Source of the DNA: Pratylenchus scribneri
Lineage: Eukaryota > Nematoda > Chromadorea > Rhabditida > Pratylenchidae
Direction of reading: 5' to 3'
Assembly (NCBI GenBank): GCA_030063045.1
Contig: JAQSEB010000059.1
Location: 682,001 to 746,000, forward strand
Length of the DNA stretch: 64,000 nt
The position numbers and the translations under genes are program-made. The first letter of the stretch is position 1, and each line of letters starts with the position of its first letter. The notes under the pieces were generated by a model. That model ran no database searches and was not told the DNA's origin. It saw only the letters and a program-made list of their open reading frames with translations. Below, in pieces: positions 55,317-64,000 of the stretch.

Positions 55317-56617
55317 TCATCCCCGTCGGCCAAAACGTGCAGCCAAGTCCACAAAATCGAGAATTGCCTCCTCGACGGCTTTGATGCTCCCAAAATGTTC
55401 TTCCTTTTCGTAAATTTGGCTCACATCGTCCGATTCGTCGGCCCATTCACCGCCTTTTCGGTACATTCCCAAAAGTGCCGGAATTTGGTGGAGGCGAAGT
55501 TGGCGATCGCGACGGAATGGATTATTGGGATTGAACCAACTGAAAATGGGATTTAGAATTTAAATAAAATTAATTTTCTTTTATATTTTATTGTAATCAT
55601 TTTAAATTAGAATAAAAAGGAGTATTTTTATTTAATCAATTTTAAAAATCAGTGTGGGAATACGATAATCCGGAAAGGAAAAAACACATTTTGGCGAACA
55701 TTTCTTAGAAAGGAAAAACACAGTTTGGCGAACATTAGCTAAAAACACATTTTGGCGAACATTTCTTAGAAAGGAAAAACACAGTTTGGCGAACATTAGC
55801 TAAAAACACATTTTGGCGAACATTAGCTAAAAACACATTTTGGCGAACATTTCTTATAAATGAAAAACACATTTTGGCGAACATTAGCTAAAAACACATT
55901 TTGGCGAACATTTTCCTAGAAAGTGAAACACATTTTGGCGAACATTTTTTAGAAAGTGAAACACATTTTGGCGAACATTAGCTAAAAACACATTTTGGCG
56001 AAAATTTTCTTAGAAAGTAAAAACACATTTTGGCGAACATTTTCTTAGAAAGGGAAAACACATTTTGGCCAACGTTTAATTCCGTCTATTTGTCCTAAAT
56101 AAATTAATTTCGCCTATGTATTTGTCAACTTTTTCCGGATTATAATTGAATAACGCATTTATATATTTACGAAAAACTTTACTCCCTCCATTAATTAATA
56201 AACCAATTCCTCTTTTTATTATCTCTTATTTACATGTTCGTTTAATTCATTATCATTAGAGTAGTAATTTTACGATTTTTCCTTCTTATTAAACTCCCCA
56301 TTTATAAAAAAATAAAATTTGAAGACTGACTAATCTCGGGCGCCAACATGGCACGCCACCCAATGAATATTGGCCGATTCCTTGGCAAATATTCCCTCCA
56401 ATTGGGCCAATGCCGTATCCACCATTGGCTCTGCAATTGCACATTGTTCGCACCAATTTAATCCATCGGGCAATTTTGAATCCGTGAAAAACACAAAAAT
56501 AATGTGCGAAGGGGTAGGTCGACCCGGGAATGAGGCGGCACGGAGTCGGCCATCCAATTCCGTCAAAATTTGTTTCAAATCGTCGAAACCGGTGACTGAA
56601 TGTCCAATGAATGGCAT
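55317..56617 (-). CDS. TXNDC17/TRP14-like thioredoxin-fold protein
   Basis: Two exons, 56331-56617 and 55317-55539, encode 169 residues; human TXNDC17 has 123. The redox motif is kept as WCEQC followed by AIAEPMV. FVFFTDSKLPDGLNW precedes it, corresponding to the family's FTGSKDxxGxSWC. The junction gives VGARD-Y-WFNPNNPFRRD, matching VGxxxYWxDPNNxFR, and IPALLGMY contains the cis-proline. At the donor the exon ends TA before GTCAGT; the Tyr codon TAT is completed by the next exon, so the apparent TAG stop exists only in unspliced DNA. TRP14 proteins reduce disulfides through thioredoxin reductase and act on cystine and small signalling proteins. An upstream in-frame ATG at about 56704 is less likely, because TTTCCAG, a plausible splice or trans-splice acceptor, lies 36 bp before 56617. 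Confidence 0.85.
55660..56075. repeat. Tandem repeat of about 27-35 bp in the TXNDC17-like intron
   Basis: Two alternating unit types share ACACATTTTGGCGAACATT. One continues AGCTAAAA (27 bp) and the other TTCTTAGAAAGGAAAA (about 35 bp). About 13 units, irregularly mixed. Confidence 0.92.
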
Positions 56618-57600
56618 TTTTAGGGAATTATGATTTTGATAGGCTGGAAATGAACGAATTAGGGTAAAAAATTGGCAAAAATATGCTCTAATAAAATGAC
56701 TCATTGCAATGAAAATAACCAAAAACAATTAAAAAGTAACATGCAAAGGAATTTGGGAGATTTACAATATTTGGGGAAATTCAAGTGTGGGCAAATCTAT
56801 TTGGAAAATAGGGGAATTTGCGGGTGCGGGGAATTGGCGATTAAAAATATGAAAAAAACATACATTGGTGATATAATTAAAATGATCAAATTAGGTTAAA
56901 ATTGACAAAAATATTCTTCAATAAAATGATCCATTGCAACAAAAATAGCTAAAAATAAATCAAAAGAAATACTCAAAGGAATTTGGGATATTTATTTGAT
57001 AAAGGGCGGCAAAATAATGAATGTGTTGTGCGCGAAAATATATCGGGAATAGGGGATTTGGCGATTAAAAATGAAGGAAATGGAACAAAAAACAACATTG
57101 ATTGGGCGAAGCGATTGAATTGAAAATGGGAATTGGTGGGTTATCTTTCATTCCCATTTTGCTTGTTTTTTTTGTGTTTATTTGCGCCAACGAGAATTGG
57201 TTGAGGAGGACAAATTGAAGGTTTTCCTCCTCCATAGCAAATTGGCCAAAAGGAGGACGACAGGTTTTTTGTATTGAATGGCAAATAATGGATGGAAATG
57301 AATGAATGAATGAATTGCTGGATTGGAAGTGGAAAAAATGATAAAAGGAGGAAAATTAGAGGAAGGGAAATAAAATTTGAAAGGAAAAACACAACAAATT
57401 GGCCAATTGATGAAGGCCAAAATGAATGCATTGGAGGGAATAAAGATAAAACAAAATGTTCAATTGGGCAAAAATTTGGAGCCCATTTAAAAGAAACATT
57501 GAAATTGGATTATCAAAATCGCTCAAATTTTGGGCCCCAATATTTGATTTTTTCCTTCAGAAATATTTGCGCAAATTCCCCTCCTTTGCCTCTGATGTGA
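56618..57600. other. Upstream flank of the TXNDC17-like gene
   Basis: Contains two diverged copies of a segment of about 250 bp (CTCTAATAAAATGACTCATTGCAA-like at 56686 and CTTCAATAAAATGATCCATTGCAA-like at 56914), an old tandem duplication. No exon recognised. Confidence 0.5.
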
Positions 57601-57604
57601 GTGA

Positions 57605-57966
57605 GCAACCCAACTTGTCGCCGTTTATAATAAGTAACTCATCAAGGAGTCCTTAAAATAACTGAACCAATTCTAATGATTTTTGTATCAAATTAAAGAG
57701 CAGACATTTGGCTATCCAATAATATTAATTTTATTTAAATTGGTACAAAAATGATGAAGTTATGCCCGAAAAACCATTTTAAAATGACTTATTAAAGATT
57801 AGCGAAAAATTTCATTGGTTTTCTGGTAATAATTCAAACAATTCTGAACTAATTCAAATAAAATTAATATAATTTGATAGCCAAAAGTCTGCTCTTTAAT
57901 TTTATACTATAATTATCAAAATTATTACGATCGTTGATTAGTTATAAACATTCGCGTCAAGTTAGT
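57605..57966. repeat. Family A fold-back element
   Basis: Left end CCAACTTGTCGCCGTTTATA at 57610; right end GTTATAAACATTCGCGTCAA then GTTAG. Arms TTAAAGAGCAGACATTTGGC and GATAGCCAAAAGTCTGCTC. Confidence 0.88.
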
Positions 57967-58639
57967 CTATGCCTTTACCCCATATTTGCGCACAAATTCC
58001 GTTTTTTTGCCTCCGTCAAACCCAACTTTCCCTTTCATTTTCCCTCCTTATTTATTAGGGACTAATCCCCCTTCCACCATTTTTGCCCTCCTCCTTTCCA
58101 CTCCATTGGCCACCGGAAAAGGCCAATTGTTGTCTGTCTTCCACCCCTTTTGGCCACAACCACTCATTGCCATTCAACAAATTCCGGGAAGTCCTTCTTT
58201 TGCCTCCTCCATCCATCTTCATTGCCCTCCGGCTACATTCATTTACACGCTTAATTGCACCCAACCCTTTCTTTTGAATATTTTTGCCGCCCAATTTGCC
58301 AGCAGAAGCATAATTAATTGACTTGTTCCCGAGGACATCATCCCCTTCCCTTGTTTTCCCTTTCGATTCAACACAATCCCATGAATGTTTTCGGCTTATT
58401 TGTGCAACTTTACGAAATTTTTGGTGCTAAAAGATTGTTCCGGAGGACATCATCCCTTTCCCCTGTATTTTCCTTTCATTTCAACAATCCCATCATAAAT
58501 GTTTTCGGCACGAATTTTTATGCAATTTTGCTAATGAAAAATATTTTACTTGCCGAAACGCTGTTCGAAAAGTTTGTAGTAATAAATTGCTTAGAGGATT
58601 TTATATCTAGTCACAATAAATGTTATATTCAATTCATTG

Positions 58640-58950
58640 AATAGATCTCATTAAGAGGCATCATTTGTTTATGTTTTTGACCTGGGTTTAATCAATTTCA
58701 ACTTAATTTTGAACCGTTAAACTATAATGGGTTTAAACCGTTTAATACCCTTTAATTGTTGACCAAACCAAAATGGGTTTAAACCGTTTAATACCCTTTA
58801 ATTGTTGACCAAACCAAAATGGGTTTAAACCGTTTAATACCCTTTAATTGTTGACCAAACCAAAATGGGTTTAAACCGTTTAATACCCTTTAATTGTTGA
58901 CCAAACCAAAATGGGTTTAAACCGATTAATACCCTTTAATAATTGTTGAC
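58640..58950 (-). repeat. 46-bp-unit element (about 5 units)
   Basis: A minus-strand copy. On the plus strand five AAACCGTTTAATACCCTTTA units are spaced about 46 bp apart from about 58732. The right flank (CTGGGTTTAATCAATTTCAA) lies at 58682, and the left flank beyond 58950 is missing. Confidence 0.9.
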
Positions 58951-60019
58951 CAAAACATGACCAAATTTGTACGAATTTTGTGTTCTGTGCCAATTTTCAA
59001 CCAAAATGGCAGCAAATAATTTAATCGTCGCGGGAATATCCCTTCGAAATGGCCACAAATGGTCACAACCTTGTCCCGACTATTTGGCCATCTCCCTTTC
59101 CCTTCCTTCCATTGGAATTGGGTACCGTTGGGAATTGGCGAGGGTGGATTCGGATTTTGGAAAGGGCAAAGTGGGAGGCAGGGGAAGGGCAAGGTTCAAA
59201 TTCACCATTTTCGGCCAAAACAATTGAGGATGGCCCCTTTGGCCCTTCCCATCCATCCGTTGGCGCTCAATGGCACAAAGTGTTCTTCATTGGGTACCCC
59301 AAATTTTTTCACTGTTTTTATTAATTTAACATAATACTATAAACAATGTTTGATTGTTTAAACTGGTTCAAAATTGTTGGAATTATACCCAAAAAAACAT
59401 ATAAAATGATATTTATTATGGATTAGCTAAATTTTCTTTATATTTTCGGCACAAACTTCATCACTTTTGAACCAATTTAAATAAAATTAATATCATTTGA
59501 TAGCCAAAAGTCCGCTCTTTAATTTGTTAGCAAAATCATCAAAATTGGTTCAATCCTTGATTAGTTATTATAAATGGCGACAAATTGTGATGCTCCAGTT
59601 CTTCCTGAGTGCCTTTCCAATTTTCCATATAACTTTTTTTTGCCTTTGCCAACTTTTGTGGCCACCAATTCCAAATTTCCCCCTCCATTCTTTTCTCCAA
59701 ATGTCCCCATCAATTATTCTCCCCAACTGCAGAAAAGTCCAATTAATTCTCGTCCCTTCCCCGTACCCCCTTATTAGCCTCATTTTTGTGAACAAAATTG
59801 GGCATGACAAAAATGCGGGGATGATGAAAATGTCACCAATGCCAATGTGCCATTCTCATTCAATTAATTCTTGTGTTTGGAATTTGGATGGCTTCTCAAC
59901 ATCAGTACCAATTCCAAGAGTTTTCATTTTCACCCAAACAGAAGAAGATGCATTAAAAGTCGAGACAAATTTCCCTCAAAAATATTTTGATTTATGTTTT
60001 CCATTTTTTTAATGAATTG
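58951..60019. other. Gene-poor stretch with truncated family A element
   Basis: Mixed-composition DNA without a supported exon. A left-truncated family A element occupies about 59335-59590, with GATAGCCAAAAGTCCGCTCTT and the end TTATTATAAATGGCGACAAA. Confidence 0.6.
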
Positions 60020-60365
60020 GATACACCTCAACTTGGCGCCTTTTAAAATAACTTATCAAGTATTGAATCAATTTTAATGATTTAAATATCAAATTAAAGA
60101 GCAGACTTTTGGCTATTAAATGATATTAATTTTATTAAAATTTGGTTCAAACGTGGTGAAGTTTTGCCCAAATAACACTGAAAATTTCGCTAATCCATAG
60201 TAAAGTTAATTTTAAATGATTTTTTTGGCCATAATCATTATTTCTAATCCAATTTAAATAAAATTAATATCATTGGATAGCCAAAAGTCTGCTCTTTAAT
60301 TTGCTATTTAATTCATCAAAATTGGTTCAGTAATTGATGAATTATAAACCACGACAAATTGGGCC
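60020..60365. repeat. Family A fold-back element
   Basis: Left end CAACTTGGCGCCTTTTAAAA at about 60028; right end GATGAATTATAAACCACGAC then AAATTGGG. Both internal arms are intact. It lies 40 bp from the hAT-like element. Confidence 0.86.
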
Positions 60366-60405
60366 GCACCGATTTCTCCAATGCCAATCTTTGTGTAATT
60401 TAACC

Positions 60406-60906
60406 CAGGCATGACCACGGCTACGGCTAAGCCGCGGTTAGCCGCGGCTAGCCGCGGCTACGGGCGGCTAACGGCTACCAATTTTGAAAATTTGACGGCT
60501 AAAGGGCGGCTAACGGCTATAAACCCATAGCCGCGGTTAGCCGCGGGATAGCCGCCATCCACAAATTTTCTATTTTTTAAAGAACTTTTCTTAAAATTCC
60601 CTCCATCAATATTTATTATTTTTTTAATTTACAAATTTTTGCCATTATTTTAAAATTTTTGGTAAATAATTTGCAAATTTTTCCCTGCGGGATAATTTTT
60701 TGCCTATTTTTTCTTTTCTGGACTATTTTTTAAAAATTTTTTTGACTAAAAATTTTTTTTCTAAAATACGGTTAACCGCGGCTAGCCGCGGGCGGCTACG
60801 GCTATAAAATTTCAAAAAATTGGCGGCTACGGGCGGCTACGGCTATGAAATAGCCACGGCTAAAACGGCTACGGCTATAGAAAAATTGTAGCCGTGGTCA
60901 TGCCTG
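60406..60906. mobile_element. hAT-like non-autonomous fold-back element with 8-bp target duplication
   Basis: The 501-bp element starts CAGGCATGACCACGGCTAC and ends with the exact inverse, GTAGCCGTGGTCATGCCTG. It is flanked on both sides by ATTTAACC (60398-60405 and 60907-60914), a perfect 8-bp target-site duplication. Each end is filled with GC-rich GGCTA/GCCGCGG repeats (for example GGTTAGCCGCGGCTAGCCGC), while the centre is AT-rich. There is no open frame for a transposase. The 8-bp duplication and CAG ends fit the hAT superfamily. Confidence 0.9.
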
Positions 60907-62154
60907 ATTTAACCAATGACCACAAAAAAACATATTCCTTTCAATTTTCCCATCAAATTTCACTAAAATTCATTCCAAATTCAACCCTAAATTCTCCTTG
61001 TAAATTTGCGCTCAATTTGTGCCCAAAAAATGGACAAAAATTCGTGTGAATTTTTCCATTTTTACTCATTCTAAATTCATGCAAAACTTTGCCATATAAA
61101 TAAATAATTCATCTCATTATGTGCTCATAATTCCTTCACAAATTTCTCACGCCAAATGCATTCCTCACAATTCATTCCATTCAATTGGCCTCCACTCCCT
61201 CCCTTCGCGCATTCCTCTCCCTTCCCCTCCTTTTCATATTCGGCCCCTGCGGGATTCCTTCCCGCATTTTTTGTGGCCTCTATCCAAAATGGCTTCATAA
61301 AATCGGCTTCCTTTTCGCCCCATTTTGACTCCTTTTGTCTATGCCGTATGCCCAATTGGCCAAATCCATAACAAAAAAAAAATTTGCGTGACCAATTCAA
61401 GCAGTCAAAAAGGCCATTTTCTAAGGGGCGCATTCCATCCAGCCTCAAAAGGAGGGGAAAGGGAGAATGCCGTTCATTTCTTTTCCTTCCTCTGTTGGAA
61501 ATCTCAACCAAATCCAACCAATGGCCAAAATAATAGGAAGGAAGGAAGAAAGGAACATTGAATGGCCAAATTGTTTATATGGGAAAGGGGCCAATATATT
61601 TATGTCTGTGTTTTTTGACTGGAAATTAATCCAAAATTTCAATAAGGAAAGGAAGGAAAGGAAGGAAGGGAGGAGGAAGGAAACGTTGAATGTCCAAACC
61701 ATCCTAAAAGGAAAGAAATATGGCCTTGAATTAATCCATTCATTCATTCATTTCTCCTACATTCCGCCTCAAAATAGTCAGCCGATCCCATGGCGGCCCG
61801 GCCACCAAAATAATGGAATAGGGGAATAATTCAATCGGCTTCATCCTTTCATCATCTTTTCATCCTCCACCCTCCCTCCTTTATGTTGTTATTTATATTC
61901 CCATTCCCATACTTAATTTGTGGTGGCTTCATCTCCTTTCGACAATATTCCTTCCTCTGTGTGGGAAATCTCAACCATCAAACCAAGGGCCAAAAAAAGC
62001 AAAATAAGGAAAGGAATTAAGGTGATAGCCAAATAGGAAAGGGCTAATAATATATTTCTATGTGGTTGGGAATTAATCTAAACCATTTTTTCCCCATTTT
62101 TTTCACCTTCCCTCATCAAAGCTAGCAGCCCTTCAGTATCAATATTAAGGCCGG

Positions 62155-62462
62155 TCATTTGGTCATAGCTCAACAAGGAAATTAGCCAATTCAGGAAGGC
62201 AATAAGCCATTCAAAAGCCATGAATCTCCTTTAAAAAGTGGCAAAATATAATTTGTAAAAATTTTAAATATTTGTAAAATAAGCCACTTTTCCCCATAAA
62301 TTCGAGTTTATTAAAATCAAAGACGAATAACTAAATTAAAGAAGTGAATTTCGCAACTATTTTATAGCCACTTTTTAGAGGACATTTTGGGCTTTCCAAA
62401 GGTGTATTGCCTTTCAAGATTGGCATTTGCCTCGTTGAGATATGTGCCAAAAGAATGGCCCA
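62155..62462. repeat. Family B fold-back element
   Basis: Left end TTTGGTCATAGCTCAACAAG at about 62158; right end GAGATATGTGCCAAAAGAAT. Arms CTTTAAAAAGTGGC and AGCCACTTTTTAGAGGAC. Confidence 0.85.
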
Positions 62463-63249
62463 GGTAATGAAATGCGCCCCCAATCGAGTCAGCCGATCCC
62501 ATTGGCCATAACTGCCTCCATAAAAAATGGAAGAGGTGGGGGAATAATTCATTCAGCCCTTCATTTTCCCCTCCCTATCCATCCCCCCATGCCCCATCTC
62601 TTTCTGTTATTTATATTTCCCCCTCTTCCATTTGGGTGAAGGGCTTCATCCCCATTCGATGGGATGTTCTTGTGAATTAGGCAAATAAATTTATTCAGCC
62701 CCAGCTCCTCGCCCTTTGGCGGCATCATTTCCACACGCCAATTCACGGGAACACCGCAGTTAGAGCAGTCGAAAGGGGTGCCAAAAAGGGTGAGGATGGG
62801 GTGGGATGGGCGCAGCCGGCTTCGGTCCAATAATGTTGCTCCTCATTTCATTTCCCTTTTTATTCATCCGCTTCTTCTTCTTTTTTTGTGGTTTGGCAAT
62901 GGAATTTCCCGGCTCATCGGCTCCCTTCCATCCTCATTTTGGTTTATGCCTTTCCTCTAATTCTGGTGGTTTTATTCAATTTCAACGCCACCAATTTTTG
63001 GTGCTGGCCGGGACCAGCTGTGCCCTAGCCACCCAATTCCCCCGTGGAAGTTTGGCGCATTGGCATTTGGGGCCATTTTGCCCATCCCTCTATTTGTTGA
63101 TGTTCCTCCCGAAAATCCCATCTGTTGCGTTCGGAGGGGATTGACCAAATTTGTTTCGATTTTATTACCCTCCTATTTAAATTGGACCCATTTTTAAACA
63201 ACTTTTTCCTTCGAACAAGCCCATGCCAACATTTGAAATTCACTGGATT

Positions 63250-63592
63250 AACCCAACTTTTCGCCATTTAGAATAACTCATCAATAACTTAAACGATTTA
63301 GATGATTTTAGTATTAAATTAAAGAGCAGACTTCTGGCTATTAAATGATATTAATTCTATTCAAATTGGTTCAGAATTTGATGAAATTATGCACAAAAAA
63401 ACCATTTATAATGACTTTATTTTGGATTAGTGAAATGTTCATTGGTTTTTTGACCATAAATTCATCAATTCTGAGCCAAATTAAATAAAATTAATATAAT
63501 TTGATAGCCAAAAGTCTGCTCTTTTTTTTTACTAAAATCATCAAAATTGATTCAGTCTTTAATGAATTATTATAAATTGCGACAATCTAGAC
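63250..63592. repeat. Family A fold-back element
   Basis: Left end CCCAACTTTTCGCCATTTAG at about 63252; right end GAATTATTATAAATTGCGAC. Arms TTAAAGAGCAGACTTCTGGC and GATAGCCAAAAGTCTGCTCTT. Confidence 0.86.
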
Positions 63593-64000
63593 AGACGACA
63601 AGTTTGTGGGGCATCGTTTAAAAATTCATAGTAAATAAAAATATTTTGTGTGTGTGGCTTATGACATTTTGCACGCAATAAACCCAGCTTTTGATGATTT
63701 AATAATGTACCCACGAATACTTTGGTCCTTGGCCAAAAAGGCCATGTGATACGCACAAAATGGCGGAAAAATTGATGGGCACCAAAGGAAGGGGGAAATT
63801 GGATGGGTGAAAGGCACAAAATGCCGAGAGGAGGGTGCAATGGCCGACTTTTGTGTTAATTAGGCAAAGCGCAACGCCTGAATGGCTAAACTCCTTCCCC
63901 ACCTTCCCTTTTCTCCAAATCCAAATCCCCCTCCCATCCCCCAAATTCCCCTCCCTTTCTACGCCCTCATATCTTTGCTATTCGAGGCCGAGAATCCAAT

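Larger units (their letters stand above)
60915..64000. other. Right-hand gene-poor block
   Basis: No exon could be supported. The plus strand is pyrimidine-rich in several places (61150-61330, 61850-61920, 62560-62640). The stretches 61480-61830 and 61950-62140 share TTCCTCTGTTGGAAATCTCAA versus CTCTGTGTGGGAAATCTCAA and flanking text, an old duplication. Fold-back elements at 62155-62462 and 63250-63592 are listed separately. Confidence 0.5.

Noticed and set aside
55660..56075. CRISPR-like array
   Set aside because: Units are contiguous tandem repeats without unique spacers, and the genome is eukaryotic. The same reasoning rejects the 26-, 40- and 46-bp arrays.
61125..61830. Overlapping 100-130 codon frames on both strands
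   Set aside because: Built on GGAAGGAAGG/CCTTCC simple sequence and an old duplication; no family recognised.
62690..62790. Minus-strand frame with DCSNCGVPVNWRVEMMPP, zinc-ribbon-like
   Set aside because: Only one CxxC pair, no partner pair, and no supporting exon on either side.

Overview
The window reads as nuclear DNA of a nematode. The genes have many short AT-rich introns (mostly 40-60 bp in the gene-dense part) with TTTTCAG/TTTAG acceptors. Two same-strand gene pairs are spaced like operons, with trans-splice-like acceptors before the downstream ATG. The recognisable proteins are animal families: a SATB/DVE homeodomain factor, a DM-domain factor, TAF4, kaptin and a peptide-type GPCR. 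One well-supported GC-AG intron and the high load of fold-back repeats would fit a plant-parasitic tylenchid such as a cyst nematode, but that placement is inference. Genes were assembled by hand from exon frames; in the models called complete, every junction keeps phase.

Layout. (1) 1-6859, minus: the 5' part of a SATB/DVE-type gene, running off the left edge, with repeat-filled introns. (2) 6860-15842: about 9 kb without a recognisable gene, purine-rich on the plus strand, with fold-back elements and long G runs. (3) 15843-29058: a compact island of eight genes, dnj-21/TIM14 (-), taf-4 (-), gatC (+), mrps-33 (+), kaptin (-), mccc-1 (+), a Skp1 homologue (-) and an unnamed probably mitochondrial protein (-). 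Five of the eight look mitochondrial. (4) 30335-30772: DM-domain exons (+), followed by about 10 kb of repeats and gene-poor DNA including a 26-bp satellite. (5) 41294-48133: a class A GPCR (+) with long repeat-filled introns and a duplicated 3' end. (6) 50114-53501: a KChIP/NCS-type calcium-sensor relative (-) in which no EF hand looks intact. (7) 55317-56617: a TXNDC17/TRP14-like thioredoxin-fold protein (-). (8) 56618-64000: no gene recognised, mostly repeats.

Functionally, the island combines mitochondrial import (TIM14), mitochondrial translation (GatC, mS33), leucine catabolism (MCC alpha), general transcription (TAF4), nutrient signalling (kaptin) and ubiquitin ligation (Skp1). The regulatory genes (DVE, DM factor, GPCR, calcium sensor) lie outside it in repeat-rich DNA. 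The main repeat content is: two families of long imperfect palindromes of about 300 bp; an element with variable numbers of an internal 46-bp unit; a 26-bp satellite with a 14-monomer higher-order period; a hAT-like fold-back element with a perfect 8-bp target duplication; a tRNA-derived SINE-like family; and a GC-rich 40-bp satellite. No CRISPR array, rRNA, functional tRNA, virus or toxin gene was recognised.
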